From Enterobacter sp. R1(2018) (lineage in GTDB: Bacteria; Pseudomonadota; Gammaproteobacteria; Enterobacterales; Enterobacteriaceae): DNA of 48,851 nt. Shown here in pieces: positions 40,396 to 48,851 of the stretch. The stretch lies in the NCBI RefSeq assembly GCF_003628475.1, contig NZ_RCAA01000033.1, forward strand, positions 100,453 through 149,303, read 5' to 3'. The position numbers and the translations under genes are program-made. Below the pieces are notes generated by a model. That model was not told where the DNA came from. It ran no database searches and worked only from the letters and a program-made list of their open reading frames with translations. Numbering within the stretch: position 1 is the first letter of the stretch; every line of letters begins with the position of its first letter.

Positions 40396-42312
40396 TTATT
40401 TTTTGTCTTTAACTTCTTCGAACTCAGCGTCAACAACATCGTCGTCTTTACCGGCGTTGGTCGCGTCTGCCGCGCTGCCCGCCTGCTGTTCAGCGTGTTG
40501 CTGCTGAGCCAGTTCCATCAGCTTCTGGGAAACCTGCGCCAGCGCCTGCATTTTCGCTTCGATATCCGCTTTGTCTTCGCCTTTCAGAGAAGTTTCCAGC
40601 GCGCTCAGTGCAGACTCGATAGCGGTTTTGTCGTCAGCCGGCAGCTTATCGCCCGCTTCTTCAACCTGCTTACGGGTGCTGTGCAGCAGATGGTCGCCCT
40701 GGTTGCGGGTCTGAACCAGCTCTTCGAACTTACGGTCGGATTCGGCATTAGCTTCCGCGTCGCGTACCATTTTCTGGATCTCTTCTTCGTTCAGACCGGA
40801 AGAAGCCTTGATGGTGATCTTCTGCTCTTTACCGCTGTTTTTGTCCTTCGCGGAAACATGCAGGATACCATCGGCGTCGATATCGAAGGTAACTTCGATC
40901 TGCGGCATGCCGCGCGGCGCCGGGCTGATACCATCCAGGTTGAACTGACCCAGAGATTTGTTATCGGACGCGCGTTTACGTTCCCCCTGAATCACATGGA
41001 TGGTTACCGCAGACTGGTTGTCTTCAGCGGTAGAGAACACCTGGCTGTGCTTCGTCGGGATAGTGGTGTTTTTGTTGATAAGCGCGGTCATCACGCCGCC
41101 CATGGTTTCGATACCCAGTGACAGAGGGGTAACGTCCAGCAGCAGTACGTCTTTCACTTCGCCTGTCAGAACACCACCCTGAACGGCTGCGCCAATTGCA
41201 ACGGCTTCGTCCGGGTTAACGTCTTTACGCGGTTCTTTACCAAAGAACTCGGCAACTTTTTTCTGCACCATCGGCATACGAGTCTGGCCGCCGACCAGGA
41301 TAACGTCCTGGATGTCGGATACGGACAGGCCGGCATCCTGCAGCGCAACTTTCAGCGGATCGATGGAACGGTTTACCAGGTCTTCGACCAGGGATTCCAG
41401 TTTCGCACGGGTTACTTTGATGTTCATGTGTTTTGGACCGGTCGCGTCTGCTGTGATGTACGGCAGATTCACGTCGGTCTGCTGCGCAGAAGACAGTTCG
41501 ATTTTCGCTTTTTCAGCAGCTTCTTTCAGACGCTGCATCGCCAGCGGATCGTTACGCAGATCGATGCCCTGATCTTTCTTGAACTCTTCTACCAGATAGT
41601 TAATCAGACGGCTGTCGAAGTCTTCACCACCCAGGTGGGTATCACCGTTGGTCGCCAGAACTTCGAAGGTTTTCTCGCCGTCCACTTCGTCGATTTCGAT
41701 AATAGAGATATCGAAAGTACCACCACCCAGGTCGTAAACCGCGATAGTACGGTTGCCGACTTCTTTATCCAGACCGTAGGCCAAAGCCGCCGCGGTTGGT
41801 TCGTTGATGATACGTTTTACTTCCAGACCTGCGATACGACCGGCGTCTTTGGTTGCCTGACGCTGCGCGTCATTGAAGTAAGCAGGTACGGTGATAACAG
41901 CTTCAGTTACCGGCTCGCCCAGGGAATCTTCCGCGGTTTTCTTCATTTTTTTCAGCACTTCTGCAGAGATCTGCGGAGGCGCCATTTTCTGGCCCTTCAC
42001 GTCGATCCATGCGTCGCCGTTATCAGCGCCGATGATTTTGTACGGCATGATAGCTTCGTCGCGCTGCACTTCTTCGTCCTGGAAACGACGGCCAATCAGG
42101 CGTTTGATCGCAAACAGGGTGTTCTGCGGGTTAGTCACTGCCTGACGTTTAGCCGGCTGACCTACCAGAGTTTCGCCATCCTGGGTGTATGCGATGATGG
42201 AAGGCGTGGTGCGATCGCCTTCGGCGTTTTCCAGCACGCGTGCCGTGGTGCCGTCCATGATTGCCACACAAGAGTTGGTTGTGCCCAGGTCAATACCAAT
42301 AATTTTACCCAT
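40396..42312 (-). CDS. dnaK: Molecular chaperone DnaK (Hsp70)
   Basis: The 638 residues equal the E. coli length. N-terminal ATPase domain (1-385) with [12 protein letters not shown] at the phosphate-1 motif and [15 protein letters not shown] at phosphate-2; a hydrophobic linker [15 protein letters not shown] leads into the substrate-binding domain. The C-terminal lid ends in the EEVKDKK tail. It folds nascent and stress-damaged proteins with DnaJ and GrpE and controls sigma-32. Two heat-shock promoters lie upstream. Confidence 0.98.
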   Translation of the reverse strand: MGKIIGIDLGTTNSCVAIMDGTTARVLENAEGDRTTPSIIAYTQDGETLVGQPAKRQAVTNPQNTLFAIKRLIGRRFQDEEVQRDEAIMPYKIIGADNGDAWIDVKGQKMAPPQISAEVLKKMKKTAEDSLGEPVTEAVITVPAYFNDAQRQATKDAGRIAGLEVKRIINEPTAAALAYGLDKEVGNRTIAVYDLGGGTFDISIIEIDEVDGEKTFEVLATNGDTHLGGEDFDSRLINYLVEEFKKDQGIDLRNDPLAMQRLKEAAEKAKIELSSAQQTDVNLPYITADATGPKHMNIKVTRAKLESLVEDLVNRSIDPLKVALQDAGLSVSDIQDVILVGGQTRMPMVQKKVAEFFGKEPRKDVNPDEAVAIGAAVQGGVLTGEVKDVLLLDVTPLSLGIETMGGVMTALINKNTTIPTKHSQVFSTAEDNQSAVTIHVIQGERKRASDNKSLGQFNLDGISPAPRGMPQIEVTFDIDADGILHVSAKDKNSGKEQKITIKASSGLNEEEIQKMVRDAEANAESDRKFEELVQTRNQGDHLLHSTRKQVEEAGDKLPADDKTAIESALSALETSLKGEDKADIEAKMQALAQVSQKLMELAQQQHAEQQAGSAADATNAGKDDDVVDAEFEEVKDKK

Positions 42313-42361
42313 CTAAACGTCTCCACTTAAAATTTGTTCGTCATGTGGTTGTGAACCTGTT

Positions 42362-42387
42362 ATGCGGGCAAACAAGAGGGTTTCAAC
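42362..42387 (-). promoter_or_regulatory. Sigma-32 promoter P2 of dnaKJ
   Basis: On the minus strand GTTGAAA (42387-42381) and CCCGCAT (42368-42362) are separated by about 12 bp. The flanking TTGGGCAGTTGAAACC resembles the E. coli dnaK P2 region. Confidence 0.65.
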
Positions 42388-42435
42388 TGCCCAAACGTGT
42401 TTTTTTCCAGGTCCGTCAACTGCGGTTGCATACAA

Positions 42436-42466
42436 GATGGGGTCGGCTTGTCCGCCATCAAGGGGC
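42436..42466 (-). promoter_or_regulatory. Sigma-32 promoter P1 of dnaKJ
   Basis: CCCCTTGAT (42465-42457) and CCCCAT (42442-42437), with 14 bp between CTTGAT and CCCCAT, fit the heat-shock consensus CTTGAA...CCCCAT. Transcription should start near 42430, roughly 118 nt before the dnaK ATG, close to the E. coli arrangement. Confidence 0.82.
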
Positions 42467-42611
42467 AAAGCAAAAAAAATTTTCATCTTCACACCTGTTT
42501 AGATCATGGACTCCTGTCAGACACCTGATTATGATGCCGCGCCGCGCAGCCCTTTAACGGATGCGCGGCCTTAATACACACTACATTTCAGCTGAATTTT
42601 TTAGAGGAACT

Positions 42612-43178
42612 ATGGGCAACACTAAGTTGGCTAACCCCGCTCCCCTGGGCTTGATGGGCTTTGGCATGACCACCATTCTGCTCAATCTGCACAACACCGG
42701 TATTTTCCCAATGGATGTCAACATCCTTGCTATGGGCATTTTTTATGGCGGTATTGCCCAGATTTTTGCGGGCCTGCTGGAATTTAAAAAAGGGAACACC
42801 TTCGGCTTAACCGCCTTCACCTCTTATGGCTCTTTCTGGCTGACTCTGGTTGCCATTCTGCTCATGCCTAAGATGGGTCTGGCGGATGCCGCGAACGCAC
42901 ACTTCCTTGGCGCATACCTTGGCTTGTGGGGCGTATTCACCCTGTTCATGTTCTTCGGCACGTTGCGTTCCGCGCGCATGCTGCAGTTTGTATTTGCCAG
43001 CCTGACCTTATTGTTTGCCCTGCTGGCTGTCGGCCACCTTGTCGACAACGAAGGCATCGTTCGCGTGGCGGGCTGGATTGGTCTGATCTGCGGCGCAAGC
43101 GCCATTTATCTGGCGATGGGCGAAGTGCTGAACGAGCAGTTTGGCCGCACCGTGCTGCCGATTGGCGAAAAGCATTAA
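42612..43178 (+). CDS. satP: Acetate/succinate-proton symporter SatP (YaaH)
   Basis: 188 residues from the ATG at 42612 (AGAGGAAC upstream), the E. coli length; 17 earlier in-frame codons lack any family similarity. It is the AceTr (GPR1/FUN34/YaaH) family: NPAPLGLMGFGMTTILLN is the family motif, followed by six membrane segments and the conserved FGLTAFTSYGSFWL. It takes up acetate and succinate with protons. In E. coli yaaW and yaaI lie between it and dnaK; here satP is directly divergent from dnaK. Confidence 0.95.
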   Translation: MGNTKLANPAPLGLMGFGMTTILLNLHNTGIFPMDVNILAMGIFYGGIAQIFAGLLEFKKGNTFGLTAFTSYGSFWLTLVAILLMPKMGLADAANAHFLGAYLGLWGVFTLFMFFGTLRSARMLQFVFASLTLLFALLAVGHLVDNEGIVRVAGWIGLICGASAIYLAMGEVLNEQFGRTVLPIGEKH

Positions 43179-43197
43179 CGACTGTCGCAGTCGATAA

Positions 43198-43230
43198 ATA
43201 AAAAGCGGAGCCCGGCTCCGCTTTTTTTAT
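43198..43230. terminator. Rho-independent terminator after satP
   Basis: GCGGAGC (43205-43211) and GCTCCGC (43215-43221) enclose a CCG loop and are followed by seven T. A-rich sequence on the left side gives a U-tract for the leftward MFS gene as well. Confidence 0.9.
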
Positions 43231-44552
43231 GAGTGCTGCAACGGTCTTTCCACTACCGCATCTTCGTGATTCAGATCCTGCCGCAGCCAGATCCCAAGCG
43301 CTAATCCCACCAGCGCCAGCGCCAGCACGTACCAGGCAGGCGCCATCGGGGATACGCCCATCAGCATGGTGACCAGCACTGGCGTGAGGCCGCCGAAAAT
43401 GGCGTACGACACGTTATAAGAGAAAGAAATGCCGGTAAACCGCACCTCCGCCGGAAACGCCCGCACCATGACAAAGGGCACCGCGCCAACAACCCCAACG
43501 CTCAGCCCTACAAGGCCATACAGCACAAACAGATGCTGAGGATAGATTGGGGTCAGGTGATAGAACATCCAGCTGCAGGCCGCCAGCAGCAGGCTGCCGA
43601 TGATAAACGTTTTGCTCGCGCCGATACGATCGATAACCAGACCCGCGGCAATGCAGCCAAAGCACAGCATCACGGTGGCGATGCTATTAGCCTGAAGCGT
43701 CAACGCAGGCGCTATGCCGACCTGCTTTTGCAGCCATGTGGGCGCCATTAAAATAACCACCACGATACCCGCTGAAAGCAGCCAGGTGAGCAGCATGGAA
43801 ATCACTACCGCCTTCTTATGGTTAACTACTACGGACTTGAGCGGCAGCTCTTCGGCCAGGGCTTTACGTTTTTGCATCTCGATAAAGATGGGGGTTTCCT
43901 GCAGCCAGCGGCGTAAGTACATCGCCACCAGCCCGAAGATGCCGCCAAGGAAGAAAGGAATACGCCAGCCGCCGCCGTGGATTGCTTCCTGCGTCATTGA
44001 GGTATTGATGATGGTTGCCACGACGGAACCGAGCAAAATCCCCACGGTTAATCCGGCCGTAAGCGTTCCGCAGGCAATGCCGATACGTTTATAAGGAACG
44101 TGTTCGGCGACAAACACCCAGGCGCCGGGCACTTCGCCGCCAATGGCCGCGCCCTGAAGGACACGCATCAGCAGCAGTAACAGCGGCGCCGCAATGCCAA
44201 GCGTGGCATAGGTCGGCAGCAGGCCAATCGCCAGCGTCGGCAGGGCCATCAGCAGAATACTTAGCGTGAACATTTTTTTGCGCCCGACCAGGTCGCCAAA
44301 GTGCGCCATCACGATGCCGCCCAGCGGACGGGCCAGATAGCCGGCGGCAAAAATGCCGAAGGTCTGCACCTGGCGCAGCCATTCCGGAATATCCGCAGGG
44401 AAAAAGAGCGCCCCGACGACCGTTGCGAAAAAGACAAAAATAATGAAGTCGTAGAATTCGAGCGCGCCGCCGAGGGCCGCGAGGGTCAGAGTTTTGTAAT
44501 CCTGACGGTTCAGAGGTCTTGCTGGTGGTGTCGTTGCGTTTTGTATGGACAT
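43227..44552 (-). CDS. MFS transporter, metabolite:H+ symporter (MHS) type
   Basis: 441 residues with 12 predicted membrane segments. The N-terminus ALGGALEFYDFIIFVFFATV and the loop 2-3 motif GGIVMAHFGDLVGRKKMF are typical of the MHS group (citrate, alpha-ketoglutarate, proline/betaine, shikimate carriers). LLLMRVLQGAAIGGEVPGA is the TM4-5 signature of the same group. The substrate cannot be assigned. It lies between mog and satP on the mog strand, an insertion relative to E. coli. The leader lacks a good Shine-Dalgarno sequence, so translation may be weak or the start may be elsewhere. Confidence 0.85.
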   Translation of the reverse strand: MSIQNATTPPARPLNRQDYKTLTLAALGGALEFYDFIIFVFFATVVGALFFPADIPEWLRQVQTFGIFAAGYLARPLGGIVMAHFGDLVGRKKMFTLSILLMALPTLAIGLLPTYATLGIAAPLLLLLMRVLQGAAIGGEVPGAWVFVAEHVPYKRIGIACGTLTAGLTVGILLGSVVATIINTSMTQEAIHGGGWRIPFFLGGIFGLVAMYLRRWLQETPIFIEMQKRKALAEELPLKSVVVNHKKAVVISMLLTWLLSAGIVVVILMAPTWLQKQVGIAPALTLQANSIATVMLCFGCIAAGLVIDRIGASKTFIIGSLLLAACSWMFYHLTPIYPQHLFVLYGLVGLSVGVVGAVPFVMVRAFPAEVRFTGISFSYNVSYAIFGGLTPVLVTMLMGVSPMAPAWYVLALALVGLALGIWLRQDLNHEDAVVERPLQHS

Positions 44553-44677
44553 AAGAAACCGCGCGTAAAGAGGAGTGTGATAATTATTTTCCGTCTAACT
44601 GTAAAGCAAACATTACTATAACGGTTAAAAATCGACACTCCAGAGGCGCTGCATCTTATATCAGAAAGGGGATAACT

Positions 44678-45265
44678 TTAGGATTTTGTTTCGCGAATGG
44701 CGCTTTTAGGACGAAAAGCTGCTACTACCGTCGGATCGGTTTCAATATAAGGCCCGTCCAACAGCTGTACACAATAAGGTACACTCGCAAAGATGCCGTG
44801 TACGATCGCTTTGCCGTTTTCATCCTTCACCCCTTCCAGGGTTTCCTGAATGGATTTCGGCTGGCCGGGCAGGTTGAGGATCAGCGCCTGTTTACGAATC
44901 ACTCCCACCTGACGCGACAGAATGGCCGTCGGCACATAGTGCAGGCTTATCTGGCGCATCTGCTCGCCGAAACCGGGCATTACGCGGTCGGCAATCGCAA
45001 GCGTTGCATCCGGGGTAACGTCGCGGCGAGCCGGACCGGTGCCGCCGGTCGTCAACACGAGATGACAGCCCATTTCATCCACCAGCCCGCAAAGCGTTTG
45101 TTCGATTATCGGTTGCTCGTCTGGGATCAGGCAGGTTTCAATGTGAAAAGGCGTAATGAGCGTTCGCTCCAGCCAGGCCTGCAGAGCCGGAATGCCTTTA
45201 TCCTGGTAGACGCCGCTTGAGGCGCGATCAGAGATGGAAACTAAACCGATGCGTAAGGTATTCAT
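44678..45265 (-). CDS. mog: Molybdopterin adenylyltransferase Mog
   Basis: Mog adenylylates molybdopterin before molybdate insertion by MoeA. The ATG at 45265 (MNTLRIGLVSISDRASSG) has GGGAGTG upstream and gives 195 residues, the E. coli length; 36 upstream in-frame codons are spurious. The MoaB/Mog active-site signature TTGGTGPARRDVTPDAT is complete, as is NLPGQPKSIQE. It follows talB on the same strand as in E. coli. Confidence 0.96.
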   Translation of the reverse strand: MNTLRIGLVSISDRASSGVYQDKGIPALQAWLERTLITPFHIETCLIPDEQPIIEQTLCGLVDEMGCHLVLTTGGTGPARRDVTPDATLAIADRVMPGFGEQMRQISLHYVPTAILSRQVGVIRKQALILNLPGQPKSIQETLEGVKDENGKAIVHGIFASVPYCVQLLDGPYIETDPTVVAAFRPKSAIRETKS

Positions 45266-45338
45266 ATCACTCCCGGGGAAATCAGCAAATCTGAACGGAA
45301 TGATACACGGCGAAGAAGGTTGCAGACAGGGGATACCA

Positions 45339-45371
45339 CTAAAAAGCGTGACCGGGAGCCCCGGCCACGCC
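45339..45371 (-). terminator. Terminator of talB
   Basis: GCGTG-A-CCGGG (45346-45356) pairs with CCCGG-C-CACGC (45360-45370) around AGC. Leftward transcription then meets five T (complement of AAAAA at 45341-45345). It lies just after the talB stop and upstream of mog. Confidence 0.82.
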
Positions 45372-45376
45372 AATGA

Positions 45377-46330
45377 TTACAGCAGGTCGCCGATCATTTT
45401 TTCCAGTTTTTCCTGGTCGATAGCAAACTTGCGGATACCGTCGGCCAGTTTATCAACGGCCATCGGATCCTGGTTGTGCTGCCACAGGAACTGGGATTCG
45501 GTAATACGTTCAGGGCGCGCTTTCACTTCGCCGCTGTAAGCCAGTTTACGCTCAACCGCGCCTTCGCTTTCCGCCAGCTCTTTAAGCAGCGCCGGTGCGA
45601 TGGTCAAACGATCACAGCCCGCCAGCTCGAGGATTTCGCCTACGTTACGGAAGCTTGCGCCCATCACCACGGTCTCGTAACCGTGCTGTTTGTAGTACTG
45701 ATAGATTTCAGCCACGGACACCACGCCCGGATCTTCAGAGGCCGCGTACTCTTTCTTGTCGGTGTTAGCTTTGTACCAGTCGAGGATACGGCCCACAAAC
45801 GGAGAAATCAGGAACACGCCGGCTTCGGCACAGGCGCGAGCCTGAGCAAAGGAGAACAGCAGCGTCAGGTTACAGTTGATGCCTTCTTTTTCCAGCTGCT
45901 CGGCAGCACGGATGCCCTGCCAGGTAGAAGCCAGTTTGATCAGGATGCGGTCGTTGCCGATGCCCGCGTCGTTGTACAGTTTGATCAGACGTTTCGCTTT
46001 CGCGATGCTGGCTTCGGTGTCATAGGACAGACGAGCGTCAACTTCTGTAGAAATACGACCTGGGATCAGTTTCAGGATTTCCAGACCAATGTTTACCGCC
46101 AGCTTATCGGTGGCGTCTACTACCTGCTGTTCCCGGTTGCTGCTCTGCTCGCGCGCCCAGTTCACCGCATCGTCAATCAGTTTGCGGTATTCAGGGATTT
46201 GCGCTGCGTTCAGAATCAGGGAAGGGTTAGTGGTAGCATCCTGCGGCTGGTACAGCTTCATTGCCGCAATATCTCCGGTGTCAGCAACCACTGTGGTTAG
46301 CTGACGCAGGGAGGTCAATTTATCCGTCAT
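45377..46330 (-). CDS. talB: Transaldolase B
   Basis: TalB exchanges dihydroxyacetone units in the non-oxidative pentose phosphate pathway. The ATG at 46330 gives 317 residues, the E. coli length; the frame is open 24 codons upstream. The Schiff-base lysine is K132 (RILIKLAST, 128-136) and D17 is the acid/base residue (VVADTGD). Signatures [10 protein letters not shown] and [10 protein letters not shown] are present. It does not belong to the PTS island, although fructose-6-phosphate links the two functionally. Confidence 0.97.
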   Translation of the reverse strand: MTDKLTSLRQLTTVVADTGDIAAMKLYQPQDATTNPSLILNAAQIPEYRKLIDDAVNWAREQSSNREQQVVDATDKLAVNIGLEILKLIPGRISTEVDARLSYDTEASIAKAKRLIKLYNDAGIGNDRILIKLASTWQGIRAAEQLEKEGINCNLTLLFSFAQARACAEAGVFLISPFVGRILDWYKANTDKKEYAASEDPGVVSVAEIYQYYKQHGYETVVMGASFRNVGEILELAGCDRLTIAPALLKELAESEGAVERKLAYSGEVKARPERITESQFLWQHNQDPMAVDKLADGIRKFAIDQEKLEKMIGDLL

Positions 46331-46546
46331 GATAGTGTTTCTCGTCAGGTGTAGCTTGTTAGGGAGATGTAACCGGTCTTGCCTGATGATATCACGACGC
46401 AAGTCAGGTGCAACCGTAGCAACATCCCGCCTGGCAGCCGACGCATTTATGATAAACTGCCGAAAATATTTGCCTGCTATGTCTTAGGCGACGTGGAGCA
46501 AACGTCTTCCGGCGAGACTCATCTTACATTGACAAGAAGGACGTTA

Positions 46547-47992
46547 ATGAGCGATTTTCTTCACTTTATCAATGAGGTACTTTGGGGCTCCGTGCTGATT
46601 TACCTGCTTATCGGCGCAGGCCTGTGGTTTACTTTTCGCTGTGGTTTTGTTCAGTTCCGCTACTTCACCCAGTTTCGCTCCCTTATCAGTCTTTCTCCTT
46701 CCCACGACGGCGCGGGGATTTCCTCTTTTCAGGCGCTTTGTACGAGCCTTGCCGCACGCGTCGGCAGCGGCAATATCGCAGGCGTTGCGCTGGCGCTAAC
46801 GATAGGCGGTCCGGGCGCGATTTTCTGGATGTGGGTCGTCGCCGTCATCGGTATGGCGACGTCATTTGCCGAATGCTGCCTGGCGCAGCTCTACAAGCGC
46901 CGTGACGGCGAGGGCAACTATCGCGGCGGCCCGGCCTGGTACATGGAAAAAGGGCTGGGGATGCGCTGGATGGGCGTCATGTTCTCCGTCTTTTTAATGC
47001 TCGCCTTCGGGCTGATTTTCAACGCCGTACAGGCAAACTCTATCGCCAATGCGGTGAACCACGCCTTTGCCGTACCGAAAACCTGGGTGGGCATTGTGCT
47101 GGTGATGCTAACCGCCGTGGTTATCTGGGGCGGAATGCGCGGCGCGGCGCGTCTTGCGCAATACCTGGTGCCCTTTATGGCGCTGGTCTGGGTGATGATG
47201 AGCCTGTACGTCGTCGCGCTGCACGCCGCTCGTATTCCTGACGTCGTCATGCTGGTGTTTAAAAGCGCTTTCGGCTGGCATGAAGCGGCTTCCGGAGCGC
47301 TGGCGTTTACGCTGGGCCAGGCGATTACGACGGGTTTTCAGCGCAGCATGTTTTCTAACGAGGCGGGTATGGGATCGACCCCCAACGCCGCCGCGGCCGC
47401 ATCCGCATGGCCCCCGCATCCAGCTTCTCAAGGGCTGGTGCAGATGTTCGGCGTATTTATCGATACTATGATTATCTGTACCGCCACGGCGGCTATCGTG
47501 CTTTTCTCCGGCATACTTGATAACCCAACGGCCAGCGCTGACGGCATAACGCTTGTGCAAACGGCGCTTAGCAGCATGGTGGGAAACTGGGCTTCGGGCT
47601 TTATCGCCTTTATCGTCTTCCTGTTCGCCTTTACCTCCATCGTGGCGAATTATGCCTATGCCGAGAACAATCTGCTGTTTTTACAGCCTAAAAGTTTATT
47701 CACGCCGGTGCTGTTCCGCTGTCTGGCGTTAGTGATGGTGATGTCTGGCGCCCTTTCTCCCCTGCCGCTGGTCTGGCAACTCGCCGATGTCGCTATGGCG
47801 TGCATGGCGATAATCAACCTCAGCGCCATTCTTTTGCTTTCACCGGTGGTGCGCGAGATCACCGCAGACTATCTTCGCCAGCAGAAGCTTGGCGTAACGC
47901 CGGTCTTTGACCCCGCCCGCTTCCCGGAAATCAAAAACCAGCTGGCTCCGGGCGTGTGGGACGATCCGAAGGCCAGCAAAACGAGGCGCTAA
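46547..47992 (+). CDS. yaaJ: Sodium:alanine/glycine symporter family transporter YaaJ
   Basis: 481 residues from the ATG at 46547 (AAGAAGG upstream); E. coli YaaJ has 476. The frame continues upstream into the talB leader, but the family start is MSDFLHFINEVLWGSVLIY. AGCS family features are LCTSLAARVGSGNIAGVALAL, FAECCLAQLYKRRDGEGNYRGGPAWYMEKGLG and FQRSMFSNEAGMGSTPNAAAAA. About ten or eleven membrane segments. The substrate is probably alanine or glycine with Na+, inferred from the family. It is divergent from talB across a 216-bp gap. Confidence 0.94.
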   Translation: MSDFLHFINEVLWGSVLIYLLIGAGLWFTFRCGFVQFRYFTQFRSLISLSPSHDGAGISSFQALCTSLAARVGSGNIAGVALALTIGGPGAIFWMWVVAVIGMATSFAECCLAQLYKRRDGEGNYRGGPAWYMEKGLGMRWMGVMFSVFLMLAFGLIFNAVQANSIANAVNHAFAVPKTWVGIVLVMLTAVVIWGGMRGAARLAQYLVPFMALVWVMMSLYVVALHAARIPDVVMLVFKSAFGWHEAASGALAFTLGQAITTGFQRSMFSNEAGMGSTPNAAAAASAWPPHPASQGLVQMFGVFIDTMIICTATAAIVLFSGILDNPTASADGITLVQTALSSMVGNWASGFIAFIVFLFAFTSIVANYAYAENNLLFLQPKSLFTPVLFRCLALVMVMSGALSPLPLVWQLADVAMACMAIINLSAILLLSPVVREITADYLRQQKLGVTPVFDPARFPEIKNQLAPGVWDDPKASKTRR

Positions 47993-48060
47993 TCGCAACC
48001 ATTGGCGGATACTTGCAGGAAATTTGTTAAAGTAGACGGCATAATTTGCAAGGAGCGAAC

Positions 48061-48834
48061 ATGCTGATTGTTATTTCCCCCGCTAAAACGCTTGATTATC
48101 AAAGCGATCTGCCAACAGAACGCTATACCCAGCCGGCGCTGCTGGAATATTCGCAGCAGCTGATTGGTATCGCCCGTAAGCTCAGCGCGCCGCAGATCGC
48201 CTCGCTGATGAGCATCAGCGACAAGCTGGCCTCGCTCAACGAAACGCGCTTCCATGAATGGCACCCGGATTTCACTCCGCAAAACGCGCGCCAGGCTATT
48301 CTGGCTTTTAAAGGCGACGTGTATACCGGTTTAAAGGCCGAAACATTTAGCGAGGCGGATTTTGATTTTGCCCAACAGCATTTGCGTATGCTGTCAGGTC
48401 TGTATGGCGTGCTGCGCCCGCTGGATCTGATGCAGCCGTACCGCCTGGAAATGGGCATTCGTCTGGAGAATCCGCAAGGCAAGGATCTTTATCATTTCTG
48501 GGGCGACGTCATTACCGAAAAGCTGAACCAGACGCTGGCGCATCAGGGAGATAATATCCTGATAAATCTGGCTTCAGACGAATACTTTAAGGCGGTAAAA
48601 CCGAAGAAACTGCAGGCTGAGATTATCAAGCCCGTGTTTCTTGATGAGAAAAACGGCAGGTTCAAGATTATCAGCTTCTACGCCAAGAAAGCGCGTGGGC
48701 TGATGAGCCGTTACATCATCGAAAACCGGCTCACTAAACCTGAGCAGCTCAGCGCGTTTAATAGCGATGGTTACTTCTTTGACGAAGCGGCATCGGGTAA
48801 AAACGAGCTGGTGTTTAAGCGTCACGAGCAGTAA
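48061..48834 (+). CDS. yaaA: Peroxide stress resistance protein YaaA
   Basis: 257 residues (E. coli 258). The ATG at 48061 has AAGGAGCG at the right distance; five upstream in-frame codons overlap it. YaaA (DUF328) lowers free intracellular iron under peroxide stress in E. coli and is a member of the OxyR regulon. It begins [16 protein letters not shown] and contains [22 protein letters not shown] and [16 protein letters not shown], the family signatures. It is the last gene of the window and is intact. Confidence 0.96.
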   Translation: MLIVISPAKTLDYQSDLPTERYTQPALLEYSQQLIGIARKLSAPQIASLMSISDKLASLNETRFHEWHPDFTPQNARQAILAFKGDVYTGLKAETFSEADFDFAQQHLRMLSGLYGVLRPLDLMQPYRLEMGIRLENPQGKDLYHFWGDVITEKLNQTLAHQGDNILINLASDEYFKAVKPKKLQAEIIKPVFLDEKNGRFKIISFYAKKARGLMSRYIIENRLTKPEQLSAFNSDGYFFDEAASGKNELVFKRHEQ

Positions 48835-48851
48835 AAAAGACTCGGCGGGAG

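Noticed and set aside
41428-42330. Long open frame (300 codons) antisense to dnaK
   Set aside because: Biased codon usage of highly expressed genes leaves long antisense frames without stops; no ribosome-binding site and no recognisable family.
46379-46546. Upstream extension of yaaJ by 56 codons
   Set aside because: It covers the talB-yaaJ promoter region and has no similarity to transporter sequence.

Overview
This 48.9 kb window is chromosomal DNA from a member of the Enterobacteriaceae, close to Escherichia, Klebsiella, Enterobacter and Cedecea. Nearly every gene is collinear with the E. coli region around 0-1.5 min (yaaA to polB), read here in the opposite direction. Proteins such as RapA, RluA, LptD, CarAB, DapB, IspH, IleS, S20, DnaK and TalB match the E. 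coli forms almost residue for residue as I recall them. It is not E. coli: the cai/fix carnitine block between carB and kefF is absent, extra genes sit beside folA and satP, and a sugar-uptake island interrupts dapB-rihC. I cannot name the genus from the sequence alone.

Layout. 1-3923: the 3' end of polB, then rapA and rluA, ending in a REP-like palindrome. 4023-4835: djlA, leftward. 5018-11784: the rightward envelope/maintenance cluster lptD-surA-pdxA-rsmA-apaG-apaH, closed by a terminator shared with leftward folA. 12565-13179: a LysE/RhtB-type exporter. 13210-15592: kefC and kefF, overlapping by 8 bp. 15696-16536: two small lipoprotein genes where E. coli has cai/fix. 16663-21052: carAB (leftward, UUG start for carA), with recognisable P1/P2 promoters, two ARG boxes and a probable PurR box upstream. 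21512-22333: dapB.

22484-29384 is the accessory island and the most interesting part. It holds a LacI-family repressor and a divergent rightward operon: a two-domain class I phosphomannose isomerase-like protein plus a complete mannose-family PTS (EIIA, EIIB, EIIC, EIID). Convergent to that operon, a leftward pair of overlapping genes encodes two archaeal-type (cupin) glucose-6-phosphate isomerase-like proteins. Copies of one operator (core TTAATCGATTAA) lie in front of the repressor, the PTS operon and the distant cupin pair, so all three units probably form one regulon. A perfect CRP half-site pair lies between the two divergent operators. The likely logic is that the PTS imports and phosphorylates a hexose, and the three isomerase-type enzymes convert the hexose phosphate to fructose-6-phosphate. 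The substrate cannot be read from the sequence.

29487-36175: rihC, then the ribF-ileS-lspA-fkpB-ispH operon (leftward, tightly packed). 36503-36766: rpsT (UUG start) with a good sigma-70 promoter. 36835-38963: nhaR and nhaA. 39178-42312: dnaK-dnaJ with two sigma-32 promoters upstream. 42612-48834: satP, an MHS-type MFS transporter, mog, talB, yaaJ and yaaA. No tRNA, rRNA, insertion sequence, prophage or CRISPR array was found.
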